A stretch of 9,755 bases of DNA from JADLEX01 sp964586775 (GCA_964586775.1 CAZPJD010000039.1:1-9755); one strand, 5' to 3'. Counted from the stretch's first letter, positions 1 through 7,632 are shown. The notes: generated by a model not told the origin, from the sequence alone. Numbers and translations are program-made.

Positions 1-67
1 GCACCTCGGTCAGCGTGAAGCCCGACCGCGCCCCGCTCGATTTTCGTTTCATCCGTTTGCGTTCCAT
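1..67 (-). CDS. Type IV prepilin-like protein, N-terminal fragment (cut by window edge)
   Basis: Only the first 22 codons are present, reading on the minus strand from the ATG at 67-65. A short basic leader of 16 residues ends in Gly, and the mature N-terminus begins FTLTEV. This is the type III (prepilin peptidase) cleavage site, with Glu at mature position +5. A strong Shine-Dalgarno, GGAGGTGA, lies about 5 bases upstream of the ATG and supports this start; Met6 is a weaker alternative. The gene begins 24 bases after the stop of the GspH/FimT-type gene, so the two are almost certainly cotranscribed. By family knowledge such proteins are minor pilins (PilV, PilW, PilE or GspI types) that are processed by PilD and assembled at the inner membrane. 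With the body missing, the exact subtype cannot be decided. Confidence 0.8.
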   Translation of the reverse strand, partial: MERKRMKRKSSGARSGFTLTEV

Positions 68-91
68 GGCACTCACCTCCCGGGCCGTCCT

Positions 92-679
92 CTAGAAGTA
101 CGGCACCCAGGGATCCGAAGGATTCTGTCCGCTCCACCGCATCGAGGTGATCCGTCCCGTGGACAGGATCTGAACCGCGCGATTGCGATCGCGCGACGTG
201 GATGACGCATCCGTCTTGGAAAGCAGATAGACCGATCCGGGGTTCAGGGCCTCGCCGTTGGGCCGGAACGTGCAGCTCGGCGGATTCCCGCCGCCCGTGA
301 GCATCACGCCGGCGCTGATCGCCCCGCCGCCGACCCCGGCCTCGGAGGTCGAGTTGAACTGCACGCCCGCCGCGAGCTCGCCCAGCGTCACCGTCTTCTC
401 CAGATCGTAGATCTGCGGGCCGTCCGCGTCGGCATCGACGTAAACCGAGTACGAGTGCCCGGTCAGGTCGAAACTCACAATCACGTTCGACGCCCGGTCC
501 ACAGCCAGCGAACGCGCGAGACGCAGGTCCTGCGCCACGATCCGCGCCGCATTGTTGACCTGCATAATCGACTGCCAGGCCCGAAACGCCGGAATCGACA
601 CGACCATCGCGCCCATGACCGCGATCGCGACCACAAGCTCGATCACCGTGAATCCCGGGCTGTTTCGTCCATGCGTCAT
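92..679 (-). CDS. GspH/FimT-family type IV pseudopilin
   Basis: This 195-residue protein begins with a nine-residue leader ending in Gly9, followed by FTVIELVVAIAV. That is a prepilin peptidase site with Glu14 at mature position +5 and a hydrophobic helix from about residue 10 to 33. The region after the helix (AARIVAQDLRLARSLAV, about 44-60) and the C-terminal part (FRPNGEAL about 138-145, then AVQILSTGRI about 168-177) follow the GspH/FimT pattern of an arginine-rich amphipathic helix followed by a beta-rich globular domain ending in a TGR turn. Such proteins are minor pilins that prime assembly of type IV pili or type II secretion pseudopili. The start is supported by AAGGGA about 7 bases upstream. 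It is the first gene of a minus-strand operon that continues into the second prepilin. FimT-like proteins have been linked to DNA uptake in some species; nothing here shows that role. Confidence 0.9.
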   Translation of the reverse strand: MTHGRNSPGFTVIELVVAIAVMGAMVVSIPAFRAWQSIMQVNNAARIVAQDLRLARSLAVDRASNVIVSFDLTGHSYSVYVDADADGPQIYDLEKTVTLGELAAGVQFNSTSEAGVGGGAISAGVMLTGGGNPPSCTFRPNGEALNPGSVYLLSKTDASSTSRDRNRAVQILSTGRITSMRWSGQNPSDPWVPYF

Positions 680-790
680 GGGCCAATCCCTTCGGATGCT
701 TCGTTCCCGGGCTTGTGTGCTGCAAGGCCCGTGCCCGAAAAAAAGCCATAAAACGCTTACGGTTCACGAGCTTCTGTTTCTTTGGCATTT

Positions 791-821
791 CGATTCGTAA
801 TCCCTGCCCACGATTCGTGAT
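791..821. repeat. Tandem 11-base direct repeat upstream of pilin operon
   Basis: CGATTCGTAAT (791-801) and CGATTCGTGAT (811-821) differ at one base and are exactly 20 bases apart, about two helical turns. The second copy lies in a perfect 11-base palindrome, CACGATTCGTG (809-819). A flanking inverted repeat, CCTGCC (803-808) with GGCAGG (834-839), encloses the second copy. The repeats are about 110-140 bases upstream of the pseudopilin start, within the 252-base gap 680-931 that must hold the pilin operon promoter. A tandem operator for a dimeric regulator is a reasonable inference. I could not identify a convincing -35/-10 or -24/-12 in this gap, and I see no ORF in it. Confidence 0.45.
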
Positions 822-931
822 GTCATCCTTTTCGGCAGGTTCGAGCGAGGACTGAGGGGGAATCGGGCGGGAGTGTGCGGGAGATGCCGGGATCGAAAGA
901 GAAGCCGGCAGGAGCGCGGTGCTTGCAATGC

Positions 932-1768
932 CTACACGCGGAAAAGCAGTCCGCCCGGCCGGGTTGCCAAGGCGTCGTGGACGGTGATTCCCCCCTGCCA
1001 TTTCCCGCTCGCGCCCTGAAAACGATGCTGAAGCCCTTTCAGACGCTTGCCGTATCGAGCGACGATCTGCTCATAGCCGGGGCGAACGTGGATATTTGCG
1101 ATATGGCCCGTGCAATAGTTGTGAACCGCCATGGGAAACAAGAGCGCGGAGCAAACGAGATCGGCGATTTGAAGTCCTACATGGTTGTCGCTGTGACCGA
1201 AGGTGGGCATTTCGAGGATGCGATCGAACGGATCTCCTGCCGCACGGAACTTCTGGGTGAAGATCGAATGGGAGACGTTCGCATTTTGCGTCTTGCGCCG
1301 ACTGTCCGCGATGACGAATCCGGCCGCGCTGTTCGTTGCGAGCAGACTCTGAAATGAAACGCAGACGGATTGAATCGAGAACGTGTATACGGCCGTGCCG
1401 TCGAACGGAACTCCGATACCCTTGATCCACGCTCGCCCGAAGATGCGGGCATCGAATCGCTCCAGCAGGGCAATCACCCGATCCAGAAATCCGATCGCAT
1501 GTGCCCTCTCGACCGCTGTGCCGACAGCGATGTCGCGCCTCAGTTCGGATCCTTTGACTTCGTGACGAATGCTGTCCAAAAACGGCGGATGCATCGCCGT
1601 CAAAGCGGGGAAAAATCTTCGCTTTAAGCGGAGGAAGTCCATCGTCGCCTGACTCAGATTGGCGGCCGGAAAGGCAACGGCGGCAAGGACGAAAACCGGT
1701 TGGATCGGAGAAGTCGGTGCGGGAAGCGTGCCCGTGCAACCCGCCTCGTCGACGTAGCAGAGATACAT
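932..1768 (-). CDS. DUF3800 domain protein (RNase H-like fold, function unknown)
   Basis: The 278-residue protein starts MYLCYVDEAGCTG, the usual N-terminus of DUF3800 proteins with the D-E-(S/A)-G motif (Asp7, Glu8). Further family marks are the EVKG segment (about 70-73), VIADSR (152-157, Asp155) and SDNHVGLQIADLV (193-205, with Asp194, Asn195, Gln200 and Asp203). The acidic residues are spaced as in an RNase H-like active site, so nuclease activity is possible but unproven for the family. The reading frame is open for another 51 codons upstream. The family N-terminus fixes the start at 1768, and a promoter candidate lies inside that extension. There is no good Shine-Dalgarno; a 13-base palindrome occupies its place. 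A hand count of one 60-base line (1141-1200) gives 33 G/C, against 41 in a gdhA line (8461-8520), consistent with acquired DNA. DUF3800 genes often sit in mobile or defence regions, but no integrase, transposase or partner gene is visible here. Confidence 0.85.
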   Translation of the reverse strand: MYLCYVDEAGCTGTLPAPTSPIQPVFVLAAVAFPAANLSQATMDFLRLKRRFFPALTAMHPPFLDSIRHEVKGSELRRDIAVGTAVERAHAIGFLDRVIALLERFDARIFGRAWIKGIGVPFDGTAVYTFSIQSVCVSFQSLLATNSAAGFVIADSRRKTQNANVSHSIFTQKFRAAGDPFDRILEMPTFGHSDNHVGLQIADLVCSALLFPMAVHNYCTGHIANIHVRPGYEQIVARYGKRLKGLQHRFQGASGKWQGGITVHDALATRPGGLLFRV

Positions 1769-1769
1769 T

Positions 1770-1782
1770 CGCGGAATCCGCG
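1770..1782. repeat. Perfect 13-base palindrome abutting the DUF3800 start codon
   Basis: CGCGGAATCCGCG is a perfect palindrome around a central A. It ends one base before the ATG of the DUF3800 gene (1768-1766) and occupies the place where a ribosome binding site would be. It could be an operator, or a small RNA hairpin that blocks translation initiation. Chance palindromes are common in GC-rich DNA, so function is inference. Confidence 0.5.
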
Positions 1783-1792
1783 TAGAAATGAG

Positions 1793-1816
1793 CGACGGTC
1801 GCCGAAGCGACCGTCG
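1793..1816 (-). other. Stable stem-loop (10-bp stem, UUCG loop) in DUF3800 leader
   Basis: CGACGGTCGC and GCGACCGTCG form a perfect 10-bp stem around four bases. On the minus strand, the sense strand of the DUF3800 transcript, the loop reads TTCG closed by C-G. This is the exceptionally stable cUUCGg tetraloop. The element begins 25 bases upstream of the start codon and lies inside the transcript predicted from the promoter at 1872-1900. A GTAG tetranucleotide at 1782-1785 precedes it on the plus strand, recalling REP elements, but no second copy is visible here. Possible roles are mRNA stabilisation, a regulatory leader or a REP-like palindrome. Confidence 0.6.
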
Positions 1817-1871
1817 GACCCGCCGCCCGGACGGAAACCACCCGGTTCGGCATTCGAGAAGTTCTAAATGC

Positions 1872-1900
1872 AGGATACAGGGCGCTTGGGGCGGGGTCAA
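1872..1900 (-). promoter_or_regulatory. Candidate sigma-70-type promoter for the DUF3800 gene
   Basis: On the minus strand TTGACC (1900-1895) and TATCCT (1877-1872) match the -35 consensus at 5 of 6 bases and the -10 consensus at 4 of 6, with an optimal 17-base spacer. The predicted transcript start near 1865 gives a leader of about 97 bases that contains the hairpin at 1793-1816 and the palindrome at 1770-1782. Placement upstream of the family-defined start supports it; no expression evidence is available. Confidence 0.5.
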
Positions 1901-1904
1901 GCGC
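1882..1904. repeat. Inverted repeat overlapping the -35 box (possible operator)
   Basis: GCGCTTG (1882-1888) and CAAGCGC (1898-1904) are perfect 7-base arms separated by 9 bases. The right arm overlaps the TTGACC -35 element of the DUF3800 promoter candidate, and the left arm lies in its spacer. This is the classic position for a repressor site. The binding protein is unknown and no regulator gene adjoins it. Confidence 0.4.
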
Positions 1905-2040
1905 GAAATGCGTCTTGCCATTCGGCTCGCGATAGCAAGCGTGAGGCGCCCACCTTTCGTTCGGCGCGGTTGCCAGTTCGCCGCCGTGCGTGTTAAACGC
2001 CGCCAAGACCATCGGCACGGGCGGAACCGGGAGGCGCGGC

Positions 2041-2406
2041 ATGACCAGCGGCGCGATTTGGCCGGCGATCATCGGCATCGGCGGGGCCTCGGGCGCGGGA
2101 GCGCTCTCGATCCTGTTCTTCGCGCTGCTCGGCCTGATCGCGCTCGTGGTCGTCATGGGCGTGCTCATTACGCTCTTTCGCCAGCTTCCGTTGTGGCTGT
2201 TCGATTCCTGGCCCCATCTGGTCGGAATCGGCGCTGGCATCGCGGTGTACCTCGCCGGTCGAAACTGGATGGCGGCGCTCGCCTTCGCGGGGGCGGGGAT
2301 CGGTTTCGGCTTTTTCTGGACGGCGCTGGTGGAACGGCAGGCGCGGCGCGGCAGCGGCTTCGCGGGACGGGTCCACAATCGGCTGCTCAAACACGCGAGC
2401 CGCTGA
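2041..2406 (+). CDS. Small integral membrane protein, unknown function
   Basis: This is a 121-residue protein, chosen from the ATG at 2041 because GGGAGG (2029-2034) lies 6 bases upstream; an in-frame ATG at 1990 lacks such a site. Three hydrophobic segments are visible: a long one at about 22-46 (ALSILFFALLGLIALVVVMG and onward), then about 59-72 and 77-95, the last two Gly/Ala-rich. A basic C-terminal tail (ERQARRGSGFAGRVHNRLLK) suggests that the C-terminus is cytoplasmic. I do not recognise a family. It ends 43 bases before the lipoprotein gene on the same strand, so the two are probably cotranscribed. It could be an accessory membrane partner of that envelope protein. The G/C-rich third positions match the surrounding core genes, not the DUF3800 gene. 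Confidence 0.7.
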   Translation: MTSGAIWPAIIGIGGASGAGALSILFFALLGLIALVVVMGVLITLFRQLPLWLFDSWPHLVGIGAGIAVYLAGRNWMAALAFAGAGIGFGFFWTALVERQARRGSGFAGRVHNRLLKHASR

Positions 2407-2449
2407 TCCTGTCTTCATTTGGGCGGTCTTTACCCAAGGACGATGCGAA

Positions 2450-4303
2450 ATGAACCTTCATGAACAATCGCGCGACCGGCGACGAATCGCGATGGCGTTC
2501 GTCGTCGTCGGCGCGCTCCTCGCGACGGCGCTTTCGTCTTGCTCGCGTCCCGAGCCCGCGCCGTTTTCGATGTACGAAAACATCCCGGCGATCGAACTGT
2601 CGCAGGGCGACCTCGCCCACGTGCGCGAAATCGCCGCCGCCGCCATCGCGGGCAAGCCGCACGAGAAAAAGACCGATGCGCACCGCCTGATCTACCATCC
2701 CGAGCACCGGGGCGTTTTCGTTTCGGTGGTCTTCCCCAACGAACGAGCCAAGACGGCCTTCGGGTTCGGTGAGTCGCTCGAAGCCGCGACGGTTCACGCG
2801 GGGCAGTTGCTGGCGCGCATGTGCCAGCCGCACGAACTCGAAAATCCGCGCCTGCGCATCGACGTGGTCAACACCACGTCGGCCGCCAAGACGGCGCGCT
2901 TCGACAAAAAGTGGAAGTGGGATCAGGCGCGCGAGGGCCTGATCTTCAATACCGATCCGCTCATCCCCGTCCTGCCCGGCGAGCTGCTGGGCTACGAGAT
3001 CTTCACCGAAGAGGGCAATTACAAGGCCGCCGGAATGAAGCGCCTCGTCAAGCAGCGCGTGCTCGGCGATGTGGTGCGAGACAAGTTCCAGGAGGATCAG
3101 GACGCGACGTTCGTGCAGTTCACCACGCGCAGCGTCATCGACGGCCCCGCCGGCGAGGTCGTGCCGCTCCTCGGCGTGAACCGTCACGACATGCCCGTCA
3201 CGCCCGAAACCATCCGCGCGGCCATCGACGCGGGCGTGGACTACGTCGTGCGCGGCATGGACGCGAAGACCGGCAAATTCGGATACCGTTACTATCCGCA
3301 GCGCGATCTGGAGTCGTCGTCCTACAACCCGCTGCGCCACGCCGGCGCGGTGTGGGCGCTATGGCGTGTCTTCGAGGCCACGCAGAACGCGGCCGTGCGC
3401 GACGCCGCCGATGCGGGCATGCGCTGGATGCTCGATCAGATGGATGGCCCGACCGAGACCGACAAGGCCGCGGGGGCCGACTTCGTCGCGTTGGTGGATC
3501 GCGAGGACGGCGAGGCGAAGACGGGCGCGGCGGGCATCGCGCTGCTCGCCCTCACCACGCACGCCCGCGTGACCGGCGATCGGGCGCATCTCGACACGAT
3601 GCGCGGTCTGGCGCGATTTATCCGCTTCAGCGTTGGGCCTGACGGCAAGCTCGTCGAGAAGTATTTTTACAAGCCGAAGAAGTCGAAAGAATTCGACTAC
3701 CCCTACTACCCGTCCGAGTGCGCCGCGGGGCTGCTCGCGCTGAACGCGCTCGATCCCGATCCCGCCCTCGTCGATCTCGCCAAAACGTTGCTCGAATACC
3801 AGCGCACCGTGCGAGACGCGGGCAAGATGGCGGCCGATATCCAGCAGGACCAGTGGTACATCCTCGCCATCGAGAACCTGCCCGGCGCGAAGATCGACGA
3901 CCCGCTCGTCGCCCATGCGTTCTTCATCGGCGACAGCATGGTCTCGAAGCAGAACACCACCGGCGCGTCGATCGACGTCATCGGCGGCCACGCGAAGAAT
4001 CCGTCGGCCTCGGCCACCGCGTCGCGCTCCGAGGGCACGAGTGCGCTGGCCCGAATCGCCGCACGTCTCGGCGACGCCGCGCTCGCCGAAAGGTACCGCA
4101 AGGCATCGATTCTGGCGGCGGGGTTGCAACTGCGTTCGCAGTATACGAACGACAACGTGATGTTCTTCCCGACGCCAAAAAAGGCGTTGGGCGGCTTCAT
4201 GGAATCGTTCACGAACCCGACGATCCAGATCGACTACGTGCAGCACAATTTGTGCGCCCTCGTCGACACGCTCGCCCTCATGACGGCTGGCGCGGCGAAT
4301 TGA
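2450..4303 (+). CDS. Large lipoprotein with helical toroid (six-hairpin-like) domain
   Basis: The 617-residue protein has a basic start, a hydrophobic stretch (about 14-29) and the lipobox LSSC with the lipidated Cys at 31, so it should be exported and anchored in the envelope. Residues about 45-235 form a separate N-terminal region that I cannot assign. From about 250 onward, repeated helical pairs end in short Gly- or aromatic-rich turns: SYNPLRHAGAVWALWRV (291-307), KTGAAGIALLALTTHARVTG (357-376), YYPSECAAGLLALNAL (419-434), DQWYILAIE (467-475), EGTSALARIAARLG (528-541) and IQIDYVQHNLCALVDTL (592-608). This regular pattern and length fit an alpha/alpha toroid, as in six-hairpin glycosidases, epimerases and cyclases. 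Carbohydrate processing in the periplasm is plausible, but the catalytic residues are not identifiable by eye. The start is supported by AAGGA (2436-2440), 9 bases upstream. It follows the small membrane protein gene closely. Confidence 0.75.
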   Translation: MNLHEQSRDRRRIAMAFVVVGALLATALSSCSRPEPAPFSMYENIPAIELSQGDLAHVREIAAAAIAGKPHEKKTDAHRLIYHPEHRGVFVSVVFPNERAKTAFGFGESLEAATVHAGQLLARMCQPHELENPRLRIDVVNTTSAAKTARFDKKWKWDQAREGLIFNTDPLIPVLPGELLGYEIFTEEGNYKAAGMKRLVKQRVLGDVVRDKFQEDQDATFVQFTTRSVIDGPAGEVVPLLGVNRHDMPVTPETIRAAIDAGVDYVVRGMDAKTGKFGYRYYPQRDLESSSYNPLRHAGAVWALWRVFEATQNAAVRDAADAGMRWMLDQMDGPTETDKAAGADFVALVDREDGEAKTGAAGIALLALTTHARVTGDRAHLDTMRGLARFIRFSVGPDGKLVEKYFYKPKKSKEFDYPYYPSECAAGLLALNALDPDPALVDLAKTLLEYQRTVRDAGKMAADIQQDQWYILAIENLPGAKIDDPLVAHAFFIGDSMVSKQNTTGASIDVIGGHAKNPSASATASRSEGTSALARIAARLGDAALAERYRKASILAAGLQLRSQYTNDNVMFFPTPKKALGGFMESFTNPTIQIDYVQHNLCALVDTLALMTAGAAN

Positions 4304-4318
4304 CCCGCGCGCCCGCGC

Positions 4319-4347
4319 GTGGCAGGACCGAGCGTCTCGTGTAAGAT
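4319..4347 (+). promoter_or_regulatory. Weak sigma-70-like promoter candidate for the kinase/regulator pair
   Basis: GTGGCA (4319-4324) and TAAGAT (4342-4347) each match the sigma-70 consensus at 4 of 6 bases with a 17-base spacer, and TG lies just upstream of the -10. They sit in the 80-base gap between the lipoprotein and kinase genes. The match is modest. Read-through from the upstream operon is the alternative. Confidence 0.25.
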
Positions 4348-4383
4348 CCGCCTTGCCGGCCGAGTGGGCCTGCGGCGGGACGC

Positions 4384-6117
4384 ATGAGCGAAGCATCTTC
4401 CACCAGTCCGGAATCCCATCCGGTTTCGACGGACCGCATCGCGGCCTTTAAGCACTTCGTCGATCGGGTGCTCGACTGGACGCGCACCGACCTGCCGCGC
4501 GCCGAATATCTCGAAAACGTCTGTCGCCTGCTCGTTCGGACGCTGCGCTGCGACGACGTCGAGATGCGCGTGCTCGACCACGGCCAGTTGATCCGCGCGC
4601 GGCGATCCGCCACGGACGTCCACGCGACGATCGAGCTGCGTCCCTCCGTCCGCGACGAGTCGGGAGCGCGTTTGGCGGTGATCGACGCCGACCCGCCGCT
4701 GTTGGCCGATCTCGCGCGCGGGCGTTTTGATCCGTCGTCGCCAATCTTCACCCCGGGCGGCGGACTACGACTCGACGCGCAAAGGCTCGACGAATCCTGG
4801 CTGCCGGGTCCCGATCGAGAGCGACTGCTGGCGGGTGCGAACGGCCCGAACGCGGCGGTCGCGTGGATGCCGATGTCGCTCGACGGCAAGCCCCTCGGCT
4901 TCCTTCGCGCGGCGTGGCGGCTCGACCCCGGGTCGTTCGACGCCGACGTGGAGTTCGCCGGGGAGCTGGCATCCACGCTTGCGCGATGCCTCGGCCAGCG
5001 TCGCGGCGTCATCGCCCTGCGCGAACGCGTGAAGGAACTCGTGTGCCTCTACGCCATCTCGCGTCTGATCGAGCAGCGCGACCTCGAAACTGCCGACATC
5101 CTGCGTCAGGTCGCCGACGTGCTCCCGCCCGCCTGGCAGTATCCGGAGATCACGACGGCCCGGTTGCTGCTCGACGACGAAGCCTTCGCGTCCACGCCGT
5201 TCGGCGAGGGGGCCGACGCGCTGCGTTCCGACATCTGGGCGGCGGGGCGACGGCGCGGGCGTGTCGAGGTCTTCTACACGCAGTCGCGCCCGGCGCTCGA
5301 CGAAGGCCCGTTTCTGCGCGAGGAGCGCCATCTGCTCGACGCCGTGGCCCGGCAGATCGGGCTGGTCGTCGAAGAGCGGCAGGCGCGCGCGGAACGCACC
5401 TCGCTGCACGACCAGCTCGCGCACTCCGACCGGCTCGCGACGATCGGCCAGATCGCGGCGGGTATGGCGCACGAACTCAATCAGCCGCTCGGCAACATCC
5501 TGGGCTTTGCGCAGCTTGCGCGTAAAACGCCCGACCTGCCGCCGGACGCGGTTTCCGACATCGAGCGAATCGTCATGGCCGCGCTGCACATGCGCGAGGT
5601 CGTGCGCAAGCTGCTCATCTTCGCGCGAAAGGCGCCGATCCATCGCGTCGCGACGAACCTGAACACCGCCGTCGAGGAGGCGCTGTTCTTTTTGGAGTGG
5701 AGCTGCTCGCGCGAAGGCGTGAGCGTCGTTCGCAAACTGGCCGATGACCCGCCGAATGTCCTCGCCGATCCGTCGCAGCTGCGGCAGATCGTCGTCAACC
5801 TCGTCATGAACGCGACGCAGGCCATGCCCGGCGGCGGCACGGTGTTCGTCGAGACGCGACCACACGATGACGGCGTCATGCTCGCGGTGCAGGACACGGG
5901 GCACGGCATGAGCGACGACGACCTTGCGCGCGTCTTCGAGCCGTTTTTCACGACCAAGGACGAGAACGAGGGCACCGGCCTCGGCCTCGCGGTGGTGCAG
6001 GGCATTGTGCAGTCGCACGACGGCACGATCCGCGTCGAAAGTCGCGAGGGCGCCGGGACGCGCTTCGAGATTCACCTGCCCGCCGAGCGGCGGTCGCGGC
6101 GGCGAAACGGGACCTGA
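4384..6117 (+). CDS. Soluble sensor histidine kinase with GAF-like input domains (NtrB-type)
   Basis: The 577-residue protein has no signal peptide or membrane helix, so it should sense a cytoplasmic signal. Residues about 20-205 and 215-335 look like two GAF-type input domains. The second contains LPPAWQYPEITTARLLLDD (247-265), a segment I associate with GAF-like sensor regions of other histidine kinases. A coiled-coil-like linker (about 325-350) leads to the HisKA domain, with His363 in MAHELNQPLGNI as the phosphate acceptor. The ATPase domain follows, with an N box (Asn476 in VNLVMNATQAM), G1 box DTGHGM (504-509), F box FEPFFTTK (518-525) and G2 box GTGLGL (530-535). All key residues are present, so an active autokinase is expected. 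The response regulator gene starts one base after its stop and is surely its partner. No conserved cysteine or heme motif in the input region reveals the ligand. Confidence 0.93.
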   Translation: MSEASSTSPESHPVSTDRIAAFKHFVDRVLDWTRTDLPRAEYLENVCRLLVRTLRCDDVEMRVLDHGQLIRARRSATDVHATIELRPSVRDESGARLAVIDADPPLLADLARGRFDPSSPIFTPGGGLRLDAQRLDESWLPGPDRERLLAGANGPNAAVAWMPMSLDGKPLGFLRAAWRLDPGSFDADVEFAGELASTLARCLGQRRGVIALRERVKELVCLYAISRLIEQRDLETADILRQVADVLPPAWQYPEITTARLLLDDEAFASTPFGEGADALRSDIWAAGRRRGRVEVFYTQSRPALDEGPFLREERHLLDAVARQIGLVVEERQARAERTSLHDQLAHSDRLATIGQIAAGMAHELNQPLGNILGFAQLARKTPDLPPDAVSDIERIVMAALHMREVVRKLLIFARKAPIHRVATNLNTAVEEALFFLEWSCSREGVSVVRKLADDPPNVLADPSQLRQIVVNLVMNATQAMPGGGTVFVETRPHDDGVMLAVQDTGHGMSDDDLARVFEPFFTTKDENEGTGLGLAVVQGIVQSHDGTIRVESREGAGTRFEIHLPAERRSRRRNGT

Positions 6118-6118
6118 G

Positions 6119-7468
<1,350 letters not shown>

Positions 7469-7479
7469 CAATACGAAGT

Positions 7480-7512
7480 GGGGCAAAATGCCCCGACGGG
7501 GAATTACGCCCC
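7480..7512. promoter_or_regulatory. Two 15-base G4/C4 dyads: candidate activator sites or terminator
   Basis: GGGGCAAAATGCCCC (7480-7494; the outer six bases of each arm are perfectly complementary) is followed by GGGGAATTACGCCCC (7498-7512), of the same length and with the same ends, 18 bases start to start. They lie about 155-175 bases upstream of the predicted sigma-54 transcript start, where enhancer sites of NtrC-class activators usually sit. They do not match the classical NtrC site TGCACC-N5-GGTGCA, so this regulator would have its own specificity. The first dyad lies only 11 bases past the regulator stop and could instead act as a terminator hairpin, but there is no following T-run. 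Confidence 0.5.
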
Positions 7513-7517
7513 TATTA

Positions 7518-7539
7518 GTGGACCTTCTGATTCGTCCAC
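7518..7539. promoter_or_regulatory. Third inverted repeat in the regulator/Cys-protein gap
   Basis: GTGGAC (7518-7523) and GTCCAC (7534-7539) are perfect 6-base arms around 10 bases, centred about 131 bases upstream of the predicted sigma-54 start. The arm sequence differs from the G4/C4 dyads, so it may bind another factor or be chance. Confidence 0.3.
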
Positions 7540-7572
7540 CGCGTTCCCTTTGACTTCGGGAGATCGTTCGTA

Positions 7573-7588
7573 AGTATTTGTAAATACT
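7573..7588. promoter_or_regulatory. AT-rich palindrome, possible bending or binding site
   Basis: AGTATTT and AAATACT are perfect 7-base arms around GT. They begin a strongly AT-rich stretch (about 7571-7615, including GATATATATTTGAATTTT) in otherwise GC-rich DNA. It lies between the candidate enhancer dyads and the -24/-12 element. That is where sigma-54 promoters often have an IHF-bent or intrinsically curved segment. No good IHF consensus is visible, so intrinsic bending is the safer reading. Confidence 0.4.
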
Positions 7589-7632
7589 GATATATATTTG
7601 AATTTTCGGCGACCCGGCGCAAATTTCCCCGG

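Noticed and set aside
731..756. Sigma-54-like element upstream of the pilin operon (minus-strand TATGGC followed by seven T and CGGGCA)
   Set aside because: The GG-to-GC spacing is 11, not 10, and the -12 TTGC is missing.
883..906. Terminator after the DUF3800 gene (GCCGG/CCGGC)
   Set aside because: The stem is only 5 bp with a loop of about 14 bases and no T-run.
680..931. Cyclic-di-GMP riboswitch (GEMM) upstream of the pilins
   Set aside because: Pilin genes in deltaproteobacteria can carry one, but I could not find the conserved GEMM core or its paired arms on the minus strand.
1769..1921. N-terminal extension of the DUF3800 protein by 51 residues
   Set aside because: DUF3800 proteins begin just before the D-E-(S/A)-G motif, the extension is Arg-rich without similarity, and it would run through the promoter and hairpin.
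5924..6118. Upstream extension of the response regulator frame inside the kinase gene
   Set aside because: The receiver domain starts at the ATG at 6119, and the extension is antiphase to the kinase ATPase domain.
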